A stretch of 64,000 bases of DNA, taken from assembly GCF_041859935.1 (NCBI RefSeq), contig NZ_JBFLGE010000001.1; one strand, 5' to 3'. The DNA comes from Methanospirillum sp028695895. Its GTDB lineage: Archaea > Halobacteriota > Methanomicrobia > Methanomicrobiales > Methanospirillaceae. The notes below the pieces were generated by a model. The model ran no database searches. It saw only the letters and a list, made by a program, of their open reading frames with translations, and was not told where the DNA came from. The position numbers and the translations under genes were made by a program. Below, in pieces: positions 32,353-41,798 of this stretch. Position 1 is the first letter of the stretch; each line of letters opens with the position of its first letter.

Positions 32353-33264
32353 ATGCCAGATATTTATGAATACCTGTCAGCCCTTCATCAGGGAATCTGG
32401 GAAGTAGTTATCCCTAAAAATCTGTTAACAGAACCTCTTGGTCCTGAATGGAAGTTCTCAGCGATCAATGTACCGACTCATGGAACTATCGCAAATTACC
32501 GGAATGGTCAATACCATCTTCGTGAGACAAAGGATGAGTACAAGGTTCATCTTGACCGTTATGATCCTGAAAAAAATCCATTTTTGCATCTTATAGATGA
32601 TGCACCTCTTATCCTGATGATAATGGAAACATTACAGACGATCTACATGACTGCAAAAGATACGAAAAAAAATCCCGTCACAGATTTTATCAGTGATCAA
32701 CAAAAAACCTGGAAATATCGGTTAATATTGGGTTTTATTCTGCTTTTTATAAGCGGCATACTTTTTTTGATAGCATTAAACCAGGATGAGAGATTATTTT
32801 CCATCCTGCTCCCTTCTGTAGTTTTCTTATATGGTATTCTGATCTTCTCCCGTGGATTTTTCATGAGAGAAAGAAAGGAGTACTCAAAAAAAGACCTTGC
32901 AAACGGGATTTTAATAATGGGAGGGGGGTTTATAATGGAACTATTCTGGGAATTTTATTTATTTATTATTATTTTCATCCTGGCTATTTGGTCTTTAGGA
33001 AGCGCTTATGTCTCATTTAAACGAGTGATTAAGGATAAAAAGGAAATTCCACAGGGATTATGGCTCTCACTTGGAATGGGTGCCGGTTCATTAATATTTG
33101 GTGTTTTTGCAGTAATTGTTCCAGAATTTCTGCTTGAGATCCTTATTGGTATATTGGCAGTAATTATTGGCATTATTGGTTTTGGTTTTTTCCTTGACGG
33201 TTATGGACTGAGAAATTCTGAGCATCTTATACGAAAGCAGGCCGATGCAAATATGAATATTTAA
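32353..33264 (+). CDS. Membrane protein with soluble N-terminal part
   Basis: A 303-residue protein. Residues 1-110 look soluble and charged. The rest has about six transmembrane helices (near 117-139, 146-169, 181-220 as two, and 235-288 as two), with glycine-rich helices such as GILAVIIGIIGFGFF that resemble DUF308/HdeD-like repeats. AAGGTT at 32340-32345 supports the ATG at 32353, and a TATA-like GATATATATTA lies near 32303. No function is assigned. Confidence 0.6.
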   Translation: MPDIYEYLSALHQGIWEVVIPKNLLTEPLGPEWKFSAINVPTHGTIANYRNGQYHLRETKDEYKVHLDRYDPEKNPFLHLIDDAPLILMIMETLQTIYMTAKDTKKNPVTDFISDQQKTWKYRLILGFILLFISGILFLIALNQDERLFSILLPSVVFLYGILIFSRGFFMRERKEYSKKDLANGILIMGGGFIMELFWEFYLFIIIFILAIWSLGSAYVSFKRVIKDKKEIPQGLWLSLGMGAGSLIFGVFAVIVPEFLLEILIGILAVIIGIIGFGFFLDGYGLRNSEHLIRKQADANMNI

Positions 33265-33270
33265 ATTATG

Positions 33271-33294
33271 TTGATTGTAACCAGTTACAGTCAA
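33271..33294. repeat. 24-base near-perfect dyad upstream of the AddB-like gene
   Basis: TTGATTGTAAC, two bases, then GTTACAGTCAA: the arms match in ten of eleven positions. It lies directly behind the membrane-protein stop and 89 bases before the addB-like start. It could be a regulator-binding site for the nuclease operon or a terminator-associated hairpin. Confidence 0.45.
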
Positions 33295-33382
33295 ATTCTG
33301 AAAAGATGTTTTTTCAAGCAACTTCGCCTTAACTGCCAGAGTCTGGATATTCAGATATATCCCTGACACCAACCTTAAAGAT

Positions 33383-36300
33383 ATGCCTGGTCAGAAGGTA
33401 CTTATCCATGCATATCCCGGAACTGGTCTTACAGAGTCGGTAAATAACTTCATATCCCATATCAGGGAGGATCCATTTGGTTCATGGCTGATTCTTCCGA
33501 CTAAACGGCTTATAAGAACAGTTCAGGACCAGTTGACAGATTCAAAAATATCCTTTCTTCCTTTTCATATCTGCACTGCTGACGATATGTGTTCATACCT
33601 TGTTGACAATTATGGTGGTATAACCACTTTTATAAAACCGGAAACTTCAAGACTGCTCCTGGTGGAGCTTTTAAAAAAGCATCAGGATGAACTCACTCTG
33701 TTTTTTGCAGAGAAAAATCCTTCCCCAAGGGTAATCCATGATCTGCAGATTTTAATTCAGGTTCTCATCCGAAGGGAGATTGACTATCCTGCCTGTCTTG
33801 GATCCCTCCAATCGGAAAAAAGCAGACAAATATCTTCTCTGATTTCCACATACCAGAATATACTCCTTGAAAAAAATCTCGTAGACAAAGATACCCAGCT
33901 CTCCTGGGTGATAAAAAATCTCCAGAAAAAAGAAAACACCATTTTGAGATCTGTCATCCGCCATGTTCATGTCTTTGGACTTTTTGAGCCTTTGCCACTT
34001 GAAAAAAGACTTTTCATAACACTTGGGGAGGTGAGTGAAACCTTACATTATACTGTTCCTGTCGGGAAAGATCAGAGGATATTTTCAGATACTTGTGACT
34101 GGCTTTCTCATATCTCAGAAGATCTAATACCATCAGACGATATTCAGAAACAGTTGACAACCATCTTTTCCAATGATCCTTTAATAAATCAGACTTACCT
34201 TGTCTTTTCTCATATCACCAGGATGGGTTTTTCTGATCCTGTTACTGAAATGACAGAAGTAGCAAGAGAAATTTCCCGTTTGCTTCAGACCGGAGTGCAA
34301 TATGAAGATATTGCGATTGTATCTCCTGACTTCAGGTCAACCTGTGGATATGCCATTGAAGTCTGTGCTGATTTTGGTATACCTTTAAAACCCTCCCAGG
34401 GCCCGCTTCTTCAAACCTGTCCTCTTATCTCTTATTATCTCTCAATTTTTGATCTGATTGAAAAAGGGATGCGGTACGAAGAACTGGTGAGGGTAATTCA
34501 AAGCCCGTATTGCAGGTACAGTTGGGAAACAGAGCATTATCTTGAAGAAAATATTATAACGGACCATGAGACCGGTAAAAAACCTTCAGGTTTTCGATAT
34601 CTTTCATATAAAAATTTCGATCTCCTCTGCCGAACATATGGACTTGACAGCGGTCATATCGACTGGGAAAAAAGACTTCCTGAGATTCTTCTCCTTTATA
34701 ATGAGACAAATGAGAAATCATTACCTGTTGATGGAAAAGAGACTGATTCACTTAAAAACCAGGTGCGAAGGTCGTACGTCCCAAAAAAAACACTTGGAAG
34801 AGAAAAGATTGAAGAGACCATTGAAGGGACAATCAGGTTCATAGGTATTTTTAAAAAATTTCGTGATAAACGGACGATCCGGGAACATATCCAGCATCTG
34901 AAAATTGTTCTTAATGAGATAGGTTCACCAGTACCTGGCCTTGCACATGAAAATCCACTGAATATATGGCTGACAGATGAAGAGTATCTGGGCTTGTCCT
35001 CTTTTGATGACCTTCTCAACGAACTTATGGAGATTTCGGGCTCAGAAATTGTATCCCACCTTTCACCTGTAGTGAAAATTTCATTTATTGATTTTTTTTC
35101 AGCCATTCGTCATGTTCTACAGGAAAAAACTGGAAAAGTTCAACCTGATTCAGCAGGTGTCCTGTTTGCCGGATTAAGAGAGATTGCTCATCAAAATTAT
35201 CCATATGTCTTTTTGATTTCCCTGAATGAAGGTCAGATTCCAAGACTTACAACAAGATTGCCCTTTTCTAATTCCAGTGAAAACAGCAGGATGGATACGA
35301 GAACTATTTCTGATATATTAAGGCAGGAAAAATACCAGTTTATTGCAGCACTCGCATCCGGAACAACACATCTCTATATGAGCTGGTATGAACATAAAGA
35401 CGAACGAACTGTATTACCTTCTGTTTTCATTGATTGCCTGAAATCTTCTACAATTATTTCAGACTGGGAAGGATATAACAACGATGACATTGAAAAAACC
35501 AGTTATCTGGGTGATATGGAGGCATCATTTGCAGCAGGAGCCTGTATCCGGACCTCTGAATGGGAGAAATCTCTTAAACATATTCCTAGTACCTTGTCAT
35601 TGTCATCAATAGTAGAAAGGATATCAATTGAACGCTCTTTTCGTTTCAGGTTAAACCGGTCAGAATATGACGGATATATTGGAAGCGATCTGTTAATTAA
35701 ATCTGCTCTTAATTCAAAATTCGGATCAGGTTATTTCTGGTCGGCATCAATGCTTGAAACCTATGTCAGATGCCCGTTCAGGTTTTATCTTGAACGGGTT
35801 TTAAATATCCGTCCTCTTCCAGAGATTGGTAGAGATTTCCCTTCAGAGATGAAAGGAAATCTCATTCATACCATACTGAGCAGGTTTAAAAGGAGTATGC
35901 ATGGTATGGATCTTCTTCCGGTCAGAGAGGCTGGATTTGATGCCGCACTCTCAATTATGATGGATATTGCACATGAGGAATGTGACAAGGTACCATATAA
36001 AACACCACTTTGGCATGCAAAGAAAAAACAGATACTTGGTGGAGAAGGAATTGGAGAAGGTATTCTTGAACGGTTTATTAAGGCTGAAATTGACCGGCTG
36101 AGTCCTGATGATGGAAGAATTCCACATCAGTTCACTCCACGTTATTTTGAATATTCTTTTGGAGCCATAAAGGGACCAGATGATGATCCTGATTCTACCG
36201 GTAATCCTGTTGACCTGACATTAATCAGGAAAAAATGGAAAAAAGTAAGAAATTCAGATAATTATCACTCTGATACAGAAGGTAGAGAAGAACCGGTACA

Positions 36301-36805
36301 ATTTATCGGAAAAATTGACCGGATAGATCTGACACCTGATGGTCTATTTGGCATTATTGATTACAAGACCGGGAAAATTATTCCTGGATCTTCAGATCTC
36401 GCCAGGATGACAGCTCTACAGCTGCCTCTTTATCTTCTTGCTTATCAGTATATTTCAGGGAAAAAACCGGTTTTTGGATCCTATATCCAGCTTCAGAGAA
36501 AAATAAAGCATAACATTCCTCTTTATGATCCTTCTTTTAAACAGACTCTTCCAAATGGAAAATTACCAAGATCAGATCCAGGATGGCATAAGATTCTTGA
36601 AAATGTTCTGGAGTGCTCCATAACTCATGTGCATGATATAATTGATGGAATATTTCCAATTCAGGCAAGATCTGATTGTAATACTGACTGGTATTGTCCT
36701 TATAAAACTATATGCAGGTTTCAACCTGATCGCGGCTCACAGCTTGGAGAATGGTACCTCTATCCTCCTGAATCTGATGAAAATTCAAAGGAAGCTGAAG
36801 CATAA
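33383..36805 (+). CDS. AddB-like helicase-fold/PD-(D/E)XK nuclease subunit
   Basis: An 1140-residue protein resembling the AddB subunit of bacterial end-resecting helicase-nucleases. The N-terminus has a degenerate Walker A, AYPGTGLT (residues 10-17), in which the essential lysine is replaced by leucine. The middle is helicase-like without clear motifs. The C-terminal nuclease has IGKIDRIDLTPDG, IIDYKTGK and LQLPLYLLAY, with an iron-sulfur-type cysteine set: one in YVRCPFRFYLE (about residue 798) and three in CNTDWYC with TIC near residue 1107-1119. The last spacing is C-x5-C-x5-C, not the usual C-x2-C-x5-C. The stop overlaps the next gene's start, so the two form one complex. Confidence 0.85.
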   Translation: MPGQKVLIHAYPGTGLTESVNNFISHIREDPFGSWLILPTKRLIRTVQDQLTDSKISFLPFHICTADDMCSYLVDNYGGITTFIKPETSRLLLVELLKKHQDELTLFFAEKNPSPRVIHDLQILIQVLIRREIDYPACLGSLQSEKSRQISSLISTYQNILLEKNLVDKDTQLSWVIKNLQKKENTILRSVIRHVHVFGLFEPLPLEKRLFITLGEVSETLHYTVPVGKDQRIFSDTCDWLSHISEDLIPSDDIQKQLTTIFSNDPLINQTYLVFSHITRMGFSDPVTEMTEVAREISRLLQTGVQYEDIAIVSPDFRSTCGYAIEVCADFGIPLKPSQGPLLQTCPLISYYLSIFDLIEKGMRYEELVRVIQSPYCRYSWETEHYLEENIITDHETGKKPSGFRYLSYKNFDLLCRTYGLDSGHIDWEKRLPEILLLYNETNEKSLPVDGKETDSLKNQVRRSYVPKKTLGREKIEETIEGTIRFIGIFKKFRDKRTIREHIQHLKIVLNEIGSPVPGLAHENPLNIWLTDEEYLGLSSFDDLLNELMEISGSEIVSHLSPVVKISFIDFFSAIRHVLQEKTGKVQPDSAGVLFAGLREIAHQNYPYVFLISLNEGQIPRLTTRLPFSNSSENSRMDTRTISDILRQEKYQFIAALASGTTHLYMSWYEHKDERTVLPSVFIDCLKSSTIISDWEGYNNDDIEKTSYLGDMEASFAAGACIRTSEWEKSLKHIPSTLSLSSIVERISIERSFRFRLNRSEYDGYIGSDLLIKSALNSKFGSGYFWSASMLETYVRCPFRFYLERVLNIRPLPEIGRDFPSEMKGNLIHTILSRFKRSMHGMDLLPVREAGFDAALSIMMDIAHEECDKVPYKTPLWHAKKKQILGGEGIGEGILERFIKAEIDRLSPDDGRIPHQFTPRYFEYSFGAIKGPDDDPDSTGNPVDLTLIRKKWKKVRNSDNYHSDTEGREEPVQFIGKIDRIDLTPDGLFGIIDYKTGKIIPGSSDLARMTALQLPLYLLAYQYISGKKPVFGSYIQLQRKIKHNIPLYDPSFKQTLPNGKLPRSDPGWHKILENVLECSITHVHDIIDGIFPIQARSDCNTDWYCPYKTICRFQPDRGSQLGEWYLYPPESDENSKEAEA

Positions 36806-39800
36806 TGGCAGCTACAAAAAGACAACAGGAAGCTATCTCATGTCATGATGTGAGCATGGTAGTAACTGCAGGAGCCGGGACTGGAAAGACCTTTGTTCTC
36901 GTGGAGAAGTACCTGAATCTTGTCCAGGATCAGGGGTATCGAATCAGCGATGTTCTTGCACTTACATTCACCGAAAAAGCAGCTGCCGAGATGAAAGAGC
37001 GGATCAGGAAGAGTATAGCTGAAAGACTTAAAGAGGATCCTGAAAACCAAGTCTGGAAGGATGCTCATGAAGAACTGGTAATTGTCCCAGTGATGACATT
37101 TCACTCTTTCTGTGCCCAGATTCTAAGAGAATTTGCAATTGAGGCAGGTCTTGATCCAGGTTTTCTGATTCTTGATAAAGGCGAGGCACTTGCAATTGAA
37201 CGGGAAGCCTTTAAAACCCTTCTCAGAAAACCTCCTGAAGAGATTCATGAACCTCTCATCCGTCTTCTTGCCTTGGTTGAAAAGCATCAGGTCAGCCAGA
37301 TCTTAACCACTCTTTCAAAAAATCCTGAAATATTTAAAGAATTTATAGAGAATTTAGCCAATAATCCGGAGAAGATCCTCAATTCATGGGAAATATTTCT
37401 GGAGAGTGTCAGAACTCCAGTTGTAATGCAGTTTTTTACCGACCCTGAAATTGGTGATGCAATTTCAGATTTTATCAGATTCTGGGATAAGTACAAAAAC
37501 CAGGAAGATAGTGCTGTCCGGTATTTAAGCAAGGTATGTCCTTATCTTTCCGTTATAAGTTCGGATATTCCTCCGAAAATATTATATAAAACTGTTGAAG
37601 AATTTTTAAAAATCCGCCCTAAAGGAAATATCGGGTCGAAAAAAGTTTGGGATGCAGATGACCTTAACCGGTTTCGAAAGGCAAAAACCTGTCTTATTGA
37701 AGCTTTTGAAAATGCGATTCCATATTTTTCCCTGTATTTAAAAAAGGATTCCGTGTTTACTGCATCAACTCTTGCATTCTTCCATGATCTTGGCATTGTT
37801 GCAGGATATTATTTTGAACTTTTAAGAACCATAAAACGTCAGGTAAACGGGGTTGACTTCAATGATCTCATTCAATTGACAAAAGAATTTCTACGTTCTA
37901 ACCAGGATATCGTAAAACAGCATATAAGACCCAGGTACAAGTATATCCTTGTAGATGAATTTCAGGATACAGATCCTGCACAGTTTGATATCATCACCGC
38001 AATAACTGGAGATTTAAAACCAGAGACCAAAAGCCTGTTTATTGTCGGGGATCCAAAGCAATCAATTTATCTTTTCAGAAATGCTGATGTCACCAGGTTT
38101 AAAGAAGCCCAGAACCGTATCCTCAATGATTGCAGAGGAAATCATATTAATCTTGATATAAGTTTTCGAAGCTGCCGTGAAGTTATTGGATGTGTCAATC
38201 ATCTCTTCTCAGGCATTTTCGCATCTGCTGAGAAACCCTGGGAGTTTGGGTATGAGCCGATCAGGGTATACGATGGCCGGAAGACAATACCAGGTTCCAT
38301 CACTGTCCTTCTTCCTGGAAAAGCCCCAAAGGGAAGCGGGCGATCTGATACCAAGGAGATAGAAGCAGGAATGGTGGCAGATCTTGTCCACCAGATAGTT
38401 TCAACCGGTTCTTTTCACATCACCGATCAGGAGGGTGTTCCAAGACCGGCCGGGTACGGGGATATCGCAATTCTTATTGAACGAAGGACTCATCTTTCCA
38501 GTTATACAAATGCACTTTCCAGAAAGGAGGCTCCATTTTACGTACATGGGGGAATTGGTTTTTATTCAAGGCAGGAAATTTATGATCTTTACTCTGTTCT
38601 TTCATTTTTACTTAGACCTTTTGATTCTGCTGCACTATTTGGTGTTTTTCGTACTCCCTGGTTTGGTCTTTCAGATCCGGCTTTATATCATGTCGTTCAT
38701 GTTAAGGGTGCAAAACGGGGCTGGAGCCTGTATGAGAAACTAAAAGAATGTGCTGAAATAATTCAATCCTCTAATGATTGTCCGTCCGGTAAGATACTTC
38801 CCTTTTCAACTTCTGACCAGGAGAAAATTGTCCGTGCATCACGGCTGCTTGAAAAGTGGGGTAAACTTGCCGGGAGAGTGCCAGTAGTATCTTTGATATC
38901 AGAAATTATTCGGGAATCTGATATTCTGACAATATATGGTGCAATGGAACAGGGAGAACAACAGGCGGCAAACCTTACAAAATTAATTGGAATTATAAGG
39001 GGGAGGACAGAAGGTGGTTATTACAGCTTGTTTGATCTTGTCAGTGATATGGCTGTTTCCATCTCTGATGAAGAACGGGAAGGCGAAGCTGCACTTGATA
39101 CGCTTTCCCAGACTTCTGTGAATATCATGACAGTACATGCATCAAAGGGCCTTGAATTTCCTGTAGTAATTCTTCCTGATATGGGCTCATCAAGGGAAGG
39201 AAAGCAGGATTCCATCCTTTCTGGTGATAATTCCAACCTGTTTGGTGTGAAAATACCAGATCCGGATGCTGATTATGAGATTTGTGAAACTCCGGTCTAT
39301 ACTGCATTATCCCTTATCCGGAAAGAAAAAGAAGTTGCAGAAAGAAAACGTCTTTTTTATGTAGGCGCAACAAGAGCCAGGGATCATCTTGTATTCTGTG
39401 GAAAGCAGCCGGATAAATTTTATGAATCAGTGGATAAAAGCAATAACCGTATAGACTGGGTATGCACTCTTTTTGGGATAACTAAGGACATTGCTGAAAA
39501 TGGTGGAATTATCCCAATTGATCCTAAAGACGGTGGAAAGAAGATTGATGTCACGGTTCTCACTGATCCAGACCAGATAACCAGGATATGGGCACATGAG
39601 ATGCAGGCTCCTCTGATAATTCCTGAAGAGTATTCAGGCATGTCAGGGACCAGAAGGGGCAAATGTGAATCTTTACATGATAAAAGAAAAAGGATTAACA
39701 GGCCTGTTCCAGCAACTGGTTTAATAAGTCATAGATTAATTACCGACCCGGAAGAAGATAATGTCCAGAAGGTGTTGATTCCTGGCTCTGCCCATCTGAA

Positions 39801-40257
39801 TTCAGACGAGATAGGAATACTTCTTCACCAGATTTTTTCCGGAAAGGATCCAGGATCTGTCCTGGCATCATATGGCATAAGAAACCCTGAAGCAGATGCA
39901 TTCTGTGCATCTTTATATAAGCATTTTCTTAATACCCCACTTATTAAAAATGCTGCACGTTCGTACCAGGAAGTATCTTTCATTAGTTATTCAGGGAATT
40001 ATCCGGTGACAGGGCGTATAGACCGGCTTATTCAGATAAATGATAATGAATGGGCTGTAATAGATTATAAATCCGGAAAACTGAGTGGTTCAGATCTGCA
40101 GATGAATATATACCGGATTGCTGCAGAGTCACTGACCGGCGGTCAGGTAAGGATGTACCTGTATTCTATCAGCACAGGGGAATTTTCAGAGCCAGAATAT
40201 CTTACTGAAAAGGAAATTACAGATTCCATCCTGAAATATCTGGAAAATCCATCCTGA
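36805..40257 (+). CDS. AddA-like UvrD-family helicase-nuclease
   Basis: An 1150-residue superfamily 1A helicase with a C-terminal nuclease, matching the AddA architecture. Helicase motifs in order: GAGTGKT (about 22-28), LALTFTEKAAAEM, LVDEFQDTD (about 391-399), VGDPKQSIYLFR, ISFRSCREV, MTVHASKGLEFPVVILP, and LFYVGATRARDHL. The nuclease near the end has GRIDRLIQ and VIDYKSGK with MNIYR. Walker A is intact, so this subunit is the likely motor. The start ATG overlaps the stop of the AddB-like gene. AddAB processes double-strand breaks for recombination in bacteria; here it would feed RadA-dependent repair. Confidence 0.9.
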   Translation: MAATKRQQEAISCHDVSMVVTAGAGTGKTFVLVEKYLNLVQDQGYRISDVLALTFTEKAAAEMKERIRKSIAERLKEDPENQVWKDAHEELVIVPVMTFHSFCAQILREFAIEAGLDPGFLILDKGEALAIEREAFKTLLRKPPEEIHEPLIRLLALVEKHQVSQILTTLSKNPEIFKEFIENLANNPEKILNSWEIFLESVRTPVVMQFFTDPEIGDAISDFIRFWDKYKNQEDSAVRYLSKVCPYLSVISSDIPPKILYKTVEEFLKIRPKGNIGSKKVWDADDLNRFRKAKTCLIEAFENAIPYFSLYLKKDSVFTASTLAFFHDLGIVAGYYFELLRTIKRQVNGVDFNDLIQLTKEFLRSNQDIVKQHIRPRYKYILVDEFQDTDPAQFDIITAITGDLKPETKSLFIVGDPKQSIYLFRNADVTRFKEAQNRILNDCRGNHINLDISFRSCREVIGCVNHLFSGIFASAEKPWEFGYEPIRVYDGRKTIPGSITVLLPGKAPKGSGRSDTKEIEAGMVADLVHQIVSTGSFHITDQEGVPRPAGYGDIAILIERRTHLSSYTNALSRKEAPFYVHGGIGFYSRQEIYDLYSVLSFLLRPFDSAALFGVFRTPWFGLSDPALYHVVHVKGAKRGWSLYEKLKECAEIIQSSNDCPSGKILPFSTSDQEKIVRASRLLEKWGKLAGRVPVVSLISEIIRESDILTIYGAMEQGEQQAANLTKLIGIIRGRTEGGYYSLFDLVSDMAVSISDEEREGEAALDTLSQTSVNIMTVHASKGLEFPVVILPDMGSSREGKQDSILSGDNSNLFGVKIPDPDADYEICETPVYTALSLIRKEKEVAERKRLFYVGATRARDHLVFCGKQPDKFYESVDKSNNRIDWVCTLFGITKDIAENGGIIPIDPKDGGKKIDVTVLTDPDQITRIWAHEMQAPLIIPEEYSGMSGTRRGKCESLHDKRKRINRPVPATGLISHRLITDPEEDNVQKVLIPGSAHLNSDEIGILLHQIFSGKDPGSVLASYGIRNPEADAFCASLYKHFLNTPLIKNAARSYQEVSFISYSGNYPVTGRIDRLIQINDNEWAVIDYKSGKLSGSDLQMNIYRIAAESLTGGQVRMYLYSISTGEFSEPEYLTEKEITDSILKYLENPS

Positions 40258-40258
40258 T

Positions 40259-41752
40259 TTATCTTCCATAAATTTTTACAAGTTCTGACAGGTATGCGGA
40301 GAGTTCTTTGGAAATCATCTCTCCCTTTAATCTCCATCTCCAGTTTCCGTCTTCAGTTCCAGGCTTATTCATCCTTGCTGCTGCATCAAGCCCCAGTATA
40401 TCCTGAACCGGCATGATTGCAGTATTGGCACTGCTCATCATGGCAAGACGAATGAAAATCTCTGTTATCTCATTTTTTTCAGGTTCACGGCCCAGGTATG
40501 AGATTAATCTTTGTTTTTCTTCATATGTTGCATCCTGCTCAAACCATCCCCTCACCGGTGTATTATCATGTGTTCCGGTATATACAACAGAATTTTTGGG
40601 GATGTTATGAATAATGTATGGATTATCACCGGTTGGAGAACTGAATGCAAAGACTAAAACCTTCATACCCGGAATTGTGAACTCTCTCATTATTTCCCTG
40701 ACATCAGGTGTAATAATTCCAAGATCCTCTGCTATAATCGGAAGGCAGGGAAATTCTTTCACCATTGTTCTGATAAAATCCCAAACCGGAGCATCAACCC
40801 ATCGTCCGTTAATAGCAGTGTCAGATCCTGCTGAAATTTCCCAAAACCCTGCAAAGCCTCTGAAATGGTCGATGCGGACATAATCAACTAATGAGAGTTC
40901 TTTTTTCATTCGGGAAATCCACCAGGAAAAACCTGAATTTTTCATGGTGTCCCAGTTATAGAGTGGATTATTCCATACCTGTCCTGTGGAACTGAAATAA
41001 TCAGGAGGTACACCTGCAACGAATAAAGGTTTTTTTTCTTCATTCAGCTGAAAAAGTTCAGGATTGATCCAGACATCACTACTGTCAAAATCTATGTAGA
41101 TAGGAATATCTCCAATAAGCCTGATGCCGGCATCATGACATTTCTTTCGAAGTGCATCCCATTGATTGTAAAATATATACTGAAGAAATTTTTCTCTTTC
41201 AATTTCTGAGAAATTTTTCTCTTTATAATCTGCAAGAGTCCTGGGATTTCTGTTTTTTAACTCATCAGGCCAGTCTGACCAGGAAGCGGGAGAAAACTGT
41301 TTTCTTATTGCAAAAAAAGTTGCATAATCATCAAGCCACCATGCCTGTTCTGCACAAAAATTCAAAAAATCAGAATCCGATCCAAAGTAAGAAAACCGGT
41401 TATATGCCAGATCAAAGAGTTTTTCTTTAAATGTAATAACAGATGGAAAATCCACCAAATCATCTGATTGTCTATAACCTGGTTCAAGGTCTGAACTATC
41501 AAGATATCCGTCATTGACAAGCTGTTCAAGACTTATTAGAAGAGGATTACCTGCAAATGCAGACAGAGCATGATACGGGGAGTTATCATACCTTGTATCA
41601 GTTGGATGTATAGGAAGAATCTGCCAGTAACGCTGCCCTGAGGCTTTTAAAAATTCCACGAATTTATAAGCTTCAGGGCCAAGATCGCCTATTCCATAAA
41701 TACCTGGAAGCGAGGTGATATGCAGAAGTATCCCACTACCACGTGTTTTCAT
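40259..41752 (-). CDS. malQ: 4-alpha-glucanotransferase (amylomaltase, GH77)
   Basis: A 497-residue GH77 enzyme that transfers segments of alpha-1,4-glucan. The start is typical: RGSGILLHITSLPGIYGIGDLG. Catalytic regions include YVRIDHFRGF with the nucleophile aspartate (about residue 291), IAEDLGIITPDV with the acid/base glutamate (about 339), and TGTHDNTPVRGW (about 392). The length matches bacterial MalQ. It is convergent with the addA-like gene, one base apart, and precedes in direction the GH57 gene, pointing to a glycogen or starch metabolism cluster. Confidence 0.95.
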   Translation of the reverse strand: MKTRGSGILLHITSLPGIYGIGDLGPEAYKFVEFLKASGQRYWQILPIHPTDTRYDNSPYHALSAFAGNPLLISLEQLVNDGYLDSSDLEPGYRQSDDLVDFPSVITFKEKLFDLAYNRFSYFGSDSDFLNFCAEQAWWLDDYATFFAIRKQFSPASWSDWPDELKNRNPRTLADYKEKNFSEIEREKFLQYIFYNQWDALRKKCHDAGIRLIGDIPIYIDFDSSDVWINPELFQLNEEKKPLFVAGVPPDYFSSTGQVWNNPLYNWDTMKNSGFSWWISRMKKELSLVDYVRIDHFRGFAGFWEISAGSDTAINGRWVDAPVWDFIRTMVKEFPCLPIIAEDLGIITPDVREIMREFTIPGMKVLVFAFSSPTGDNPYIIHNIPKNSVVYTGTHDNTPVRGWFEQDATYEEKQRLISYLGREPEKNEITEIFIRLAMMSSANTAIMPVQDILGLDAAARMNKPGTEDGNWRWRLKGEMISKELSAYLSELVKIYGR

Positions 41753-41798
41753 TAATTAATCACCATAATACTTTCAGATTAATAACCGGTTCTTCACA

